Shown: positions 52,413 through 60,093 of the stretch, piece after piece
How positions within the stretch are numbered: position 1 is the stretch's first letter
Layout of the letters: each line of letters starts with the position of its first letter
Assembly (NCBI GenBank): GCA_003280095.1
Contig: QCGA01000001.1
Span: 62,001 to 126,000, forward strand
DNA from: Prochlorococcus sp. AG-363-O16
GTDB taxonomy: Bacteria > Cyanobacteriota > Cyanobacteriia > PCC-6307 > Cyanobiaceae
Direction: 5' to 3'
Length of the DNA: 64,000 nucleotides
Program-made: the position numbers and the translations under genes
Notes under the pieces: model-generated
What the model was told of the DNA's origin: nothing
The model's input: only the letters and a program-made list of their open reading frames with translations
Databases searched by the model: none

Positions 52413-52777
52413 TTATTTCTCCATCAAAAATCTTTGGCTGGTGCTCTAGATGACATGCGGGTTAGGTCATCTCCGATTAAAAGTAATCATTGTGCTTCTA
52501 ATCACTTCACCACACATGCTTACAAGGATGAGTGCATGATTTTGGATTTTTCATTACTGTTCATCACATTGATAGCTTTTGCAGCAGTAATGTTTATCAG
52601 AATAAGTTTGTTGGTTTACTCAAAGAACTATCCTTCTTCTTCTGATAAAAGGATGATCTCCGTAGATGCAGCAATCATGGACTAGTTTTAAATGATCTGC
52701 ATAAAAGAAATAGATATATATAGGTATAGAGGAAATGGGTTTGCCCAGAATAGGTGAGGTACCTGAGGCAGAAATCT

Positions 52778-52975
52778 TCAAGGCGCGATGAGATGAATGG
52801 TCGTGATGATGCTGAGCAATAGAAAGAGTGTTTTCTGTTTGCCCTTGAGGTCTTTGATTATTGCGTCTTGCTGATCGACTAACTCGCAAGCAGCGGTAAT
52901 CACCTCGTCCTTACGGGACGTTTCAGTGATGTTAATTAGATTGGAAAAAGACTGCTTATGTCGATGGAGTGCCAA
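52778..52975 (-). CDS. hypothetical small membrane protein
   Basis: 65-aa ORF with C-terminal hydrophobic helix. Confidence 0.4.
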   Translation of the reverse strand: MALHRHKQSFSNLINITETSRKDEVITAACELVDQQDAIIKDLKGKQKTLFLLLSIITTIHLIAP

Positions 52976-53203
52976 GCACTGCGCTGTCGACCTCCTTATT
53001 TTATGCGCCGTTTACTGCTTGCACCATTAATACTTGCGCTTGCTTCCCCTGCTCAAGCTCATCTAAAAGGAATTTACAAGACCCAAAATGAAGCTCGCCA
53101 ACAGTCAGTTAAATTGCAATGCGAGGGTATTCACAAGAATGGAGACTATTGGATGCCTTGTGCTAATGAAAAAGAGCTACACAAAGCACTTAGAGCAAGA
53201 TAA
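52958..53203 (+). CDS. secreted DUF3721-like protein (start likely 53003)
   Basis: Signal peptide MRRLLLAPLILALASPAQA, then QCEGIHKNGDYWMPC. Confidence 0.65.
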   Translation: MSMECQALRCRPPYFMRRLLLAPLILALASPAQAHLKGIYKTQNEARQQSVKLQCEGIHKNGDYWMPCANEKELHKALRAR

Positions 53204-53205
53204 AC

Positions 53206-53481
53206 ATGAGAGAAGCCTCACCAGTAAGTCGTTTTTGGCATAGGAGAATTGCTTTTTTTCTAGCCATTCCACTCTTATTAACAATTCTAAGTGGATCGAT
53301 CTATTCAATTCTTTTAACAGTTGGCATAGATGCTTTTTGGTTAATTAAATTACACACTGGGAATTTTGGAGTAATTAATTTACAGTCCGTATATTCACCA
53401 TTGATCGGCATATTTACCTTGATGCTTCTTTTAACAGGTGTTTCGTTGTTGAGACTTCCTCAAGGAAAGGGTCCTTCCTAG
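53206..53481 (+). CDS. PepSY-associated-TM-like small membrane protein
   Basis: RFWHRRIAFFLAIPLLLTILSGSIYS and second TM. Confidence 0.6.
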   Translation: MREASPVSRFWHRRIAFFLAIPLLLTILSGSIYSILLTVGIDAFWLIKLHTGNFGVINLQSVYSPLIGIFTLMLLLTGVSLLRLPQGKGPS

Positions 53482-53601
53482 GAATTTGATTGTGGGTCAT
53501 CCGAAGGGTCGGAATTTTCCTAGCGTCGAGAGGTCGAAGTAGAGACACCTCCTAGCGTCCCTTAACAACTCAGAAGTTGTGATAGCAAGGATTTAGCTGT
53601 T

Positions 53602-53883
53602 TTAGGGATTAACTATTTTTGTCTTTGCAAGGCGTTCTGCCTCTTGCTCTATATAGACATCAGGATCGAAATCAATGATCGTTTGCAGTCCTCGCCATTG
53701 AGTGTTGTGCATGATGTGCTGCGCCAGAGATAACTTTCCTGTGGGTTTCATATTGAGGTAAAGCTTCCCTTGTACAGCTTCTAAGTACTCGTCTAAAACA
53801 CCGAGATCTTTCATCTTGTATAGCTGTGATCGGCTGGAATAACCCAAAAACCTGGCCGCCTCTGTGAAGGTGCAAAGCATCAT
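53602..53883 (-). CDS. small DNA-binding/excisionase-like protein
   Basis: CTFTEAARFLGYSSRSQLYKMKDLGVLDEYL helix-turn-helix-like. Confidence 0.6.
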   Translation of the reverse strand: MMLCTFTEAARFLGYSSRSQLYKMKDLGVLDEYLEAVQGKLYLNMKPTGKLSLAQHIMHNTQWRGLQTIIDFDPDVYIEQEAERLAKTKIVNP

Positions 53884-54080
53884 TTAAGTCGATTTAATTA
53901 ATTGCAGTGAATTCAGGTTAATTCGCCTCAATCCTTTTTATAAATAGTTTCTCGCTTGATCATGCCTGTTTGTCTCTAATTATTTTTGCTGTCTCTGGTT
54001 AATAAAAGAGGCCCGAATACACCCGCATACTTTTCGCCAGTAAGGACCCAAGAGAAAGTTGGTATACCCCCTATATGCAC

Positions 54081-55334
54081 TCATGTAGGAAAACCTCGTT
54101 TTCTGCGATAAACCCATAACGGCCTACCTCCTACTGCAAGACCTAATTTTTGTTGTTTACGCTCAATTTCATCTTCCACAAAAAGATCTACTAAGACTCT
54201 TCGTGTGTGTTCCGGGCTCTTGTGGAAGTGAGTAGCAATCTCATTGATTGATCTCCATTGATCAGATTCAGATAGATATTCCTTTGCATATGTCTTCAAA
54301 TCTTTCCTTTCAGATGGAGGTAACTCATCCCCACCAGCACTCTTAAATGTCCAAGTGAGATCTTCTTGATTGCCGGTGAGACTCCATGTAGTTCCCACTT
54401 CGCAATTTCGTGCCTTATCTAAACAGGACAAAACAAACTTGAACTCTCTTGGACTGGATTGAGGCTGTCGCCAAATAGCCCAAACGTCAGACACTGCACC
54501 AGCTTGAGAACCAGCGCCTAATACATCGTGCATAGTCACGCCATTTCGCGATTGGTTTCTATCAAGCTTTCGTAAGTGGGAAGTGATTACAACCAGAATG
54601 TTTTTGCGGCTTGCTAGTTGATTTAGGGCATACAAAGGATGAGCAAACTCAGGATCTTTCATGGAGATTCCTTGGTTTCCTAAAAGCGTTGTCACGCTGT
54701 CCAACATCACGACGCCGTAGTTGCCTCGATCAATCGTTTGTTCAAGGCGTTGAAGATCAAGAGTGTTCCAACCGTCTTCACCAAAGACAAAGTCAAAAGC
54801 ATCAGGATCTAAACCCATCAATTTGCATTTACGCCAACAGTCGTTTTTGGGTTCATCGGCTTGGACATATAAGACCTTCTTTTTCTTTGTTTCTAATTGC
54901 CCAATCCCTTCGTCGTTTTTTAAGAAGGGTTCACCCTTACTAATGGACGAAGCTAGTGAATAAAGGAAGGTTGTTTTGCCTGTGCCTACATCAGCAGACA
55001 ACATCACAGTTGCACCTTGAGCCCCAAATGAGTCAACAATCCATTGAGCTTTTTCCCTTGACTGAAGCAGCTCTCCTACTGAAATAGGTTTTCCTACATA
55101 CGCGTGTATAGGGGTTGGTGGTTTCTCTACACGTTTCCCTACATGCTTTCCTATACGCATGGGGATAGGGACTGTTTCCTTTTCCTCTCGTTCTCGTTTT
55201 CTTAGAGCAACCTTTAAATCAGTTTCGTAGTCATACCCATCTACTTGCTTACTGTCTCGTGAAAGCTCACCTAGCAAGACAAGACGTTCAAATGCTCCTT
55301 GTTGATCTTCAAACATCGAACGGCCTCCAAACAT
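54081..55334 (-). CDS. RecA/RepA-like AAA ATPase
   Basis: LSADVGTGKTTFLYSLA Walker A, VVMLDSVTTLL Walker B, LGAGSQAGAVSDVWAIWR; C-terminal winged-helix-like segment. Confidence 0.85.
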   Translation of the reverse strand: MFGGRSMFEDQQGAFERLVLLGELSRDSKQVDGYDYETDLKVALRKREREEKETVPIPMRIGKHVGKRVEKPPTPIHAYVGKPISVGELLQSREKAQWIVDSFGAQGATVMLSADVGTGKTTFLYSLASSISKGEPFLKNDEGIGQLETKKKKVLYVQADEPKNDCWRKCKLMGLDPDAFDFVFGEDGWNTLDLQRLEQTIDRGNYGVVMLDSVTTLLGNQGISMKDPEFAHPLYALNQLASRKNILVVITSHLRKLDRNQSRNGVTMHDVLGAGSQAGAVSDVWAIWRQPQSSPREFKFVLSCLDKARNCEVGTTWSLTGNQEDLTWTFKSAGGDELPPSERKDLKTYAKEYLSESDQWRSINEIATHFHKSPEHTRRVLVDLFVEDEIERKQQKLGLAVGGRPLWVYRRKRGFPT

Positions 55335-55578
55335 GGACCTGTTCGTAGAGGGTTAGATCACGTTGTTGAGCCAGAATATTAATGGCACTAAGCAGAGCTA
55401 ATAGTTCAAAAAGTGGCTTCTCGTTGTCATAGACAACTCGCGGATCCTCTGGCATTTCATTCGACCAATTCAGATCGAAAGAAGACGTCTCAAAAGACTT
55501 TGATTTGGATGTCTCACCCATTAGATTGGCTTTAACTTGAGTCTCTTGAGCCGCCGCGGGAACGGTGGCTTTTTTCAT
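55309..55578 (-). CDS. hypothetical protein of replication module
   Basis: 89-aa ORF overlapping the ATPase start. Confidence 0.5.
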   Translation of the reverse strand: MKKATVPAAAQETQVKANLMGETSKSKSFETSSFDLNWSNEMPEDPRVVYDNEKPLFELLALLSAINILAQQRDLTLYEQVHVWRPFDV

Positions 55579-55579
55579 G

Positions 55580-55846
55580 TCAGGCCCTCTTCAAAAGAAC
55601 TTTTGCTTTGCCTGAATAGGTTTCCATTTCGTAACTCGGTAGTCGTCTAAAACCTGTGAAAGCAGCTTCGGTTTTGGCTTGATGCCATTGCAAAGTGCCA
55701 TTGCTGGTTATTCCTCCCCAGCGAAAATCAATCCCCTCTCGAAATGGAGAGAGTTTGCTTCTGCGCAATTTCAGAATTGTTTGTGGATGGACGCCAAGGT
55801 GCTCGGCCATTGCAGCCGTGCTGACCCACTCTTTTTTTGTGTTCAT
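55580..55846 (-). CDS. HTH DNA-binding (excisionase-like) protein
   Basis: EWVSTAAMAEHLGVHPQTILKLRRSKLSPF. Confidence 0.75.
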   Translation of the reverse strand: MNTKKEWVSTAAMAEHLGVHPQTILKLRRSKLSPFREGIDFRWGGITSNGTLQWHQAKTEAAFTGFRRLPSYEMETYSGKAKVLLKRA

Positions 55847-55850
55847 CTAT

Positions 55851-56162
55851 TTAATTCTCGGTTTGTCCTAAAAATTTTTTCTGAGAAGCTTCAACACCGA
55901 TCTCAGGATCAACCCAAAACGCACCAGAAACTGTCGTGAAGTAATCACGCTCCATGGCTTCTGGAGCCAGAGCAAAAGTGGCTGCTCGCTTTTCAGGAGT
56001 CCAGCTTGAGTCGACTAAATTTTGTTCCCCTAATGAAACTCTGGCTATACCTTTTTTGATTTGTTTTGGTCGATCAGCGTATTTATCGATCGATCGAGAC
56101 TTGCCTTTTTTTGTCGGCATGAAAAAACCTCCTTGGATTGTTGGAGGCTTGGTTCTCTGCAT
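55851..56162 (-). CDS. hypothetical protein of the right-end module
   Basis: ORF upstream of the HTH gene; likely start MPTKKGKSRS. Confidence 0.5.
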   Translation of the reverse strand: MQRTKPPTIQGGFFMPTKKGKSRSIDKYADRPKQIKKGIARVSLGEQNLVDSSWTPEKRAATFALAPEAMERDYFTTVSGAFWVDPEIGVEASQKKFLGQTEN

Positions 56163-56269
56163 AGCGCCCTCAATTTGGAGAGTGCCACTCGGTCAAGCTT
56201 TAACAGCTTAATGCTTTTAATCAGTTTCGCAAACTTTCGGACGCTATCTATAGAGTAGTTATCCTAAGA

Positions 56270-56291
56270 TTTGTCCTAAGTTTTGTCCTAA
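56270..56291. repeat. two TTTGTCCTAA iterons, 12-bp period, plus degenerate TATCCTAAG just upstream
   Basis: TTTGTCCTAA at 56270 and 56282. Confidence 0.75.
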
Positions 56292-56333
56292 ACCTATCAT
56301 TATGCTTTTAGTCAGGAATTTAAAACTCCTTCT

Positions 56334-56384
56334 CTTGCAATTAAAGAGGGGGCCTTCCAGCCCCGATGAGTCATTTGGGTGATA
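56334..56384. repeat. att-like repeat, right (within tmRNA coding-piece 3' end)
   Basis: Aligns without gaps to 37374-37424; contains the tmRNA terminator hairpin. Confidence 0.88.
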
Positions 56385-56538
56385 AGGCTGACTTGACCCC
56401 ATCTCCCTCTATGGGTCAGGCAGCAACAGGGGCTGTCTGACGGGAGAAACGAACGATTTTGTTCGCTGTTACGGGTTTGCTCTTACCGAGCAGGCTTCAG
56501 TCACCCTCCTTATGCCTCGTCGAAACCATTGCAGCCCC
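56345..56538 (-). ncRNA. ssrA: tmRNA coding piece (5' half of mature RNA) of permuted two-piece ssrA; tag (A)ANKIVRFSRQTAPVAA
   Basis: GGGGCTGCAATGGTTTCGACG 5' end at 56538; tag ORF 56466-56416 ends TGA; terminal hairpin GGGGCTGGAAGGCCCC. Confidence 0.93.
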
Positions 56539-56558
56539 AAAACTAATAAAATAAAAAG

Positions 56559-56620
56559 TGGAGCTGAGCGGAATCGAACCGCTGTCCGGGACACTGGTGT
56601 GGATCACCTAGTCCACCAAA
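56559..56620 (-). ncRNA. ssrA: tmRNA acceptor piece (tRNA-like 3' half) of permuted ssrA
   Basis: GGACAGCGGTTCGATTCCGCTCAGCTCCA located 5' of the coding piece on the minus strand, 20-nt spacer. Confidence 0.93.
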
Positions 56621-56725
56621 AGATGGACTCTTTAATTCTTGCAGGATTTATGAAAATATGTACAGCAATCTATCGAAATTAGACCAGAGAATAAAACATA
56701 ATTTCCAAAGGAAGGGCCTAAATAG

Positions 56726-57853
56726 ATGAAAGGGATAGCTGTCCTACCACAAGGGTTAGAAGAAGAAGGAGCTAGTGAGCTATCTAATCTTGGAGCAAAA
56801 GAAGTAATTCCTCTAAAAAGGTGTGCATCATTTAAGGCTGATATTAGCTGTTTATACAGGCTTTATCTTAATGCTCGCATGCCTTTTAGCATTTTGCGAG
56901 AGATAGCAAAATTCAATTGTAAAGGACCCAAAAGTTTATATAGAGAAGTTCAACATGCTTTCGATTGGGAAACATGGTTGCATCCCAGTATGAGCTTGCG
57001 AGTTGATGTATCTGGAACGAGTCAAGGGCTAACTCATAGTCACTTCACCGCACTCCAAGTAAAGAATGCAATCATAGACCTACAGATGGATTTATGGGGA
57101 GACAGATCAAATATCGATCTTATAAATCCCGATCTATGTATTCATCTTCATTTAAATCAAGAAATAGCAGTATTAAGTCTCAATGGAACCGCAAGCAGCA
57201 TGCATCGTAGAGGTTATAGGTCCGCTGTCGGAAAGGCACCACTTAAAGAAAATATTGCTACTGGTCTCATCCGCATTACTGGATGGGATGGATCAACTCC
57301 ACTCATTGACCCCTTATGTGGTTCTGGAACACTCCTAATTGAAGCAGTAAATCTTGTTCTTAATATTCCACCAAGTATCCACCATCAGTTCATTGTGGAA
57401 AATTGGTCAGACTTCGATTCTATGATTTGGAAAAAGGAAAAAGATTACATCAAAAAAAAGCAAAATCAGAAGAGAAAAGATCTTCCTTTGATCCTTGGTT
57501 GCGAAAAATCAAACAATACATATATGCAAGCAAGTGCGAATATCAATTCAGCAAATTTGGAAAGTCATATCAAAATTAATAATGGGTATTTTCAAGATTT
57601 AAAACTACCTAAATCGCCAGGATTAATTATCTGTAATCCTCCTTATGGGAAAAGGATTAGTTCAGAAGAATCCCTTCCTAAACTTTACGAGGAACTTGGT
57701 CGCTTCCTTAAACAAAAGGCATCTGGATGGGAGCTTTGGCTCCTAAGCGGCAACCCTTCACTAACGAAATCACTAAGGATGAAATGCAGTCGTCGTATAC
57801 CCATCAGCAACGGGGGTATTGATTGTCGATGGTTGAAATACGAAATCCACTAA
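56726..57853 (+). CDS. 23S rRNA methyltransferase, RlmKL/THUMP type
   Basis: LIDPLCGSGTLLIEAV, LIICNPPYGKR motifs. Confidence 0.88.
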   Translation: MKGIAVLPQGLEEEGASELSNLGAKEVIPLKRCASFKADISCLYRLYLNARMPFSILREIAKFNCKGPKSLYREVQHAFDWETWLHPSMSLRVDVSGTSQGLTHSHFTALQVKNAIIDLQMDLWGDRSNIDLINPDLCIHLHLNQEIAVLSLNGTASSMHRRGYRSAVGKAPLKENIATGLIRITGWDGSTPLIDPLCGSGTLLIEAVNLVLNIPPSIHHQFIVENWSDFDSMIWKKEKDYIKKKQNQKRKDLPLILGCEKSNNTYMQASANINSANLESHIKINNGYFQDLKLPKSPGLIICNPPYGKRISSEESLPKLYEELGRFLKQKASGWELWLLSGNPSLTKSLRMKCSRRIPISNGGIDCRWLKYEIH

Positions 57854-57856
57854 AAA

Positions 57857-58243
57857 TTATGATTTGCCAAAAACTGCCTTAGTTGTCCTTGCAAGTCCTT
57901 CAAATGTCTCTGGCAAGTAGGGTCCTTTTGCTAGTTGACCGCCAATTCTGAGGCTGACTCCGGCAAAGAACATATTAATAATTGCCATTACTAAAGAAGC
58001 AAAAAGTAAATCCCAACCCCAGTTTTCCTGCATCCACAACACCAACGCAACTTCAACACCTATTAAGGCCATCAACATTAAAGAGCCGCCCATTGCAAGA
58101 AATATCCCCCCACTTATCAAGCGACGTTTCTCTCGATCTGCTTCCTGTAAGGCAATTCGTACATGCAAGTCCATTACTGATCCTGCAATTGCCGTCACTC
58201 TTGCGGCTGCACCTAATCCACTAGAACGTTGAAATTCACTCAT
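57857..58243 (-). CDS. phage-holin-family-like (Hol_3_6) membrane protein
   Basis: Two TM segments; ADREKRRLISGGIFLAMGGSLMLMALIGVEVALV. Confidence 0.55.
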   Translation of the reverse strand: MSEFQRSSGLGAAARVTAIAGSVMDLHVRIALQEADREKRRLISGGIFLAMGGSLMLMALIGVEVALVLWMQENWGWDLLFASLVMAIINMFFAGVSLRIGGQLAKGPYLPETFEGLARTTKAVFGKS

Positions 58244-58710
58244 GACCTATGTCGCCCCCCAGAGAGAAGGAGCCCTAGCAACAATCCAACGCCTGCTGCT
58301 ACTCCAATCGAAAGCAAGGGTCTATTACGCACAGGCTTCTCAATTTGAGGTCGCAGCGTACTATTCAGTTCATCGAGCAGCTCTTCAAGTTGTTTCTCAA
58401 GCGGTTCTAAACTTTCAGCGAGGTCCCTGGTCTTATCACCAGCAGCACTTAGCAGTTCTTCAAGTTGTTCTCGAACTCCATAAGTGGAGTTACTTGATGA
58501 GTGCTGAGAGATGACCTTGGCAACCTCATCAAGACTCCCTTTTGTCGCTTCTAGAGTTTGCCTCGCAACTTCAGGCCATCGTTCCTGAATCTTTGGGAGA
58601 AGGCTCTCAAAGCGATCACTGAAATTTTTCTCTGAGGAATCCGACGGAGGGTGAGGGGCAGTCTCAACTTGCGCCTGAGGTTCACCGGATGAGGAATATG
58701 AGGATTCCAT
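58240..58710 (-). CDS. hypothetical protein, DUF883-like
   Basis: Helical region then RNRPLLSIGVAAGVGLLLGLLLSGGR. Confidence 0.6.
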   Translation of the reverse strand: MESSYSSSGEPQAQVETAPHPPSDSSEKNFSDRFESLLPKIQERWPEVARQTLEATKGSLDEVAKVISQHSSSNSTYGVREQLEELLSAAGDKTRDLAESLEPLEKQLEELLDELNSTLRPQIEKPVRNRPLLSIGVAAGVGLLLGLLLSGGRHRS

Positions 58711-58931
58711 TTAATCCAGACTGTTAACCAAAGACTAGTTATACCTTCGCATCAGCGAAACCCCCTAAGACTTAAAGAAGAAGGATCATTTAAAGATTCT
58801 CAGAGCAGCATCCATCTAATTCGGGCCTAAGCCTTTAGGAGTCAATGTATAACCATCGTGGCCTTTGATTACATTTGTCGACAAGGAAATACTTATAGTG
58901 CTAGACGTCTTCAGTCTTCTTCCGATCCATC

Positions 58932-59069
58932 ATGGACGTCGGCTTGTCCGCTCTCTGGTTTGCATCCGCAGTTCTGCCTAACACCAATCAACAGATGGGG
59001 GTAGCAGTAGCTGGCGCTGCAGGGCTTCTTTTCATAGCTCTTTATTTCACAAGGCCCTACAACGAGTAA
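58932..59069 (+). CDS. small single-TM protein (45 aa)
   Basis: MDVGLSALWFASAVLPNTNQQMGVAVAGAAGLLFIALYFTRPYNE; terminator follows. Confidence 0.6.
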   Translation: MDVGLSALWFASAVLPNTNQQMGVAVAGAAGLLFIALYFTRPYNE

Positions 59070-59123
59070 CCCAAGCTCCCAATTGCTTGGATTTCACAAT
59101 TTAGCGGTCTTCTCCCAAAGAGC

Positions 59124-59148
59124 ATGAGCCTCCCATAAAGAGGCTCAT
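59124..59148. terminator. hairpin terminator
   Basis: ATGAGCCTC-CCATAAA-GAGGCTCAT. Confidence 0.8.
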
Positions 59149-59248
59149 TTCTTGTTTCCGAAATTTCTCGGTTACTTCATTTCCGTGCGTCTTTGTAGAA
59201 GCACTATCTTGAAGAAATTAAGCAGTCTAGTTCTAAGGGAATCTCAAG

Positions 59249-59485
59249 GTGCCACTAAACGAGCCAATTAAACCAACAATAAACTCTCAATTTGAGAAGG
59301 AAAAGTTAAGTCGTACAATTCAGGAATGCAATGACATTAATACTCTTAAAGGGATAGCAATCAATTTATTAGAGCTTCACCAAAAGAAAAGTGCCATAGC
59401 GATCTGGGCAACCAAAAGAGCTGCTGAAGCCGAAAAAAGGGCCATGAAAGCAGAGCTAAACTTAAAAAAAATAATGTCCAACTGA
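59249..59485 (+). CDS. hypothetical protein
   Basis: 78-aa ORF with Lys/Ala-rich helix. Confidence 0.55.
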   Translation: MPLNEPIKPTINSQFEKEKLSRTIQECNDINTLKGIAINLLELHQKKSAIAIWATKRAAEAEKRAMKAELNLKKIMSN

Positions 59486-59648
59486 TCAACTAGTCAGTTC
59501 ACTCAGACAAGGAGAAAAGACAATATTAAATATGTTTAGATGATTAGTATTCTCCTTTAATTAATTATCTAGTTCGGCACTAGATTGATACCAACACATA
59601 AATAACCAGAATTATTAAAATTAGACTGTAATACCCTAGGCAAAAGTT

Positions 59649-60029
59649 TTGAATTCCATAAGCAGAAATAAGCGATGGGTTTTACTAGAGCATTTCAACG
59701 ACCCTCTTTGCCTAAAAGGTAACCACTTTGATTTGCTCTTGGAAGGAATTCATGGGTGCCACTCTTGGCGTCTAGAAGCTATACCGGTTTTAAATGGACC
59801 ATGGATCACAGCTACACCAACAGCAATTCACAAGTTGTCCTGGCTTGACAAAAAAGAATCTGAAGTCTCAGGAGGCAGAGGGTGGGCTAAAAGAATCAAA
59901 GCCGGACATTTCCAAGGGAGCGCTGAAACGCGTGAAGGGAGATTCTTAGAAATAGAACTAGTCGAAGGAGACATGAACGGGGTCTTGGAGATAAAAGAAA
60001 GAGTTTGCCGCCTGAAATCTCAGCATTAA
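59649..60029 (+). CDS. hypothetical protein
   Basis: 126-aa ORF: WVLLEHFNDPLCLKGNHFDLLLEG. Confidence 0.7.
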   Translation: MNSISRNKRWVLLEHFNDPLCLKGNHFDLLLEGIHGCHSWRLEAIPVLNGPWITATPTAIHKLSWLDKKESEVSGGRGWAKRIKAGHFQGSAETREGRFLEIELVEGDMNGVLEIKERVCRLKSQH

Positions 60030-60093
60030 GAAAATATATTGCACAGTTTTCCAGCTCGACTTGAGGTTTCTGAAGGCTCCGCTAACTTCATGA

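Larger units (their letters stand above)
37374..56384. mobile_element. integrative element (~19 kb) at the 3' end of the tmRNA coding piece, with phosphate/arsenic cargo
   Basis: 51-bp direct repeats (5 mismatches, exact 19-bp core ATGAGTCATTTGGGTGATA) at 37374-37424 and 56334-56384; tyrosine recombinase inside left end; AAA ATPase and small HTH genes inside right end. Confidence 0.88.

Noticed and set aside
37374-56384. Prophage interpretation of the integrated region
   Set aside because: No recognisable capsid, portal, terminase, tail or lysis genes; cargo is metabolic and regulatory.
57857-58243. Phage holin as sign of a second mobile element
   Set aside because: This holin-like membrane family is common as a chromosomal gene in cyanobacteria; no other phage genes nearby.
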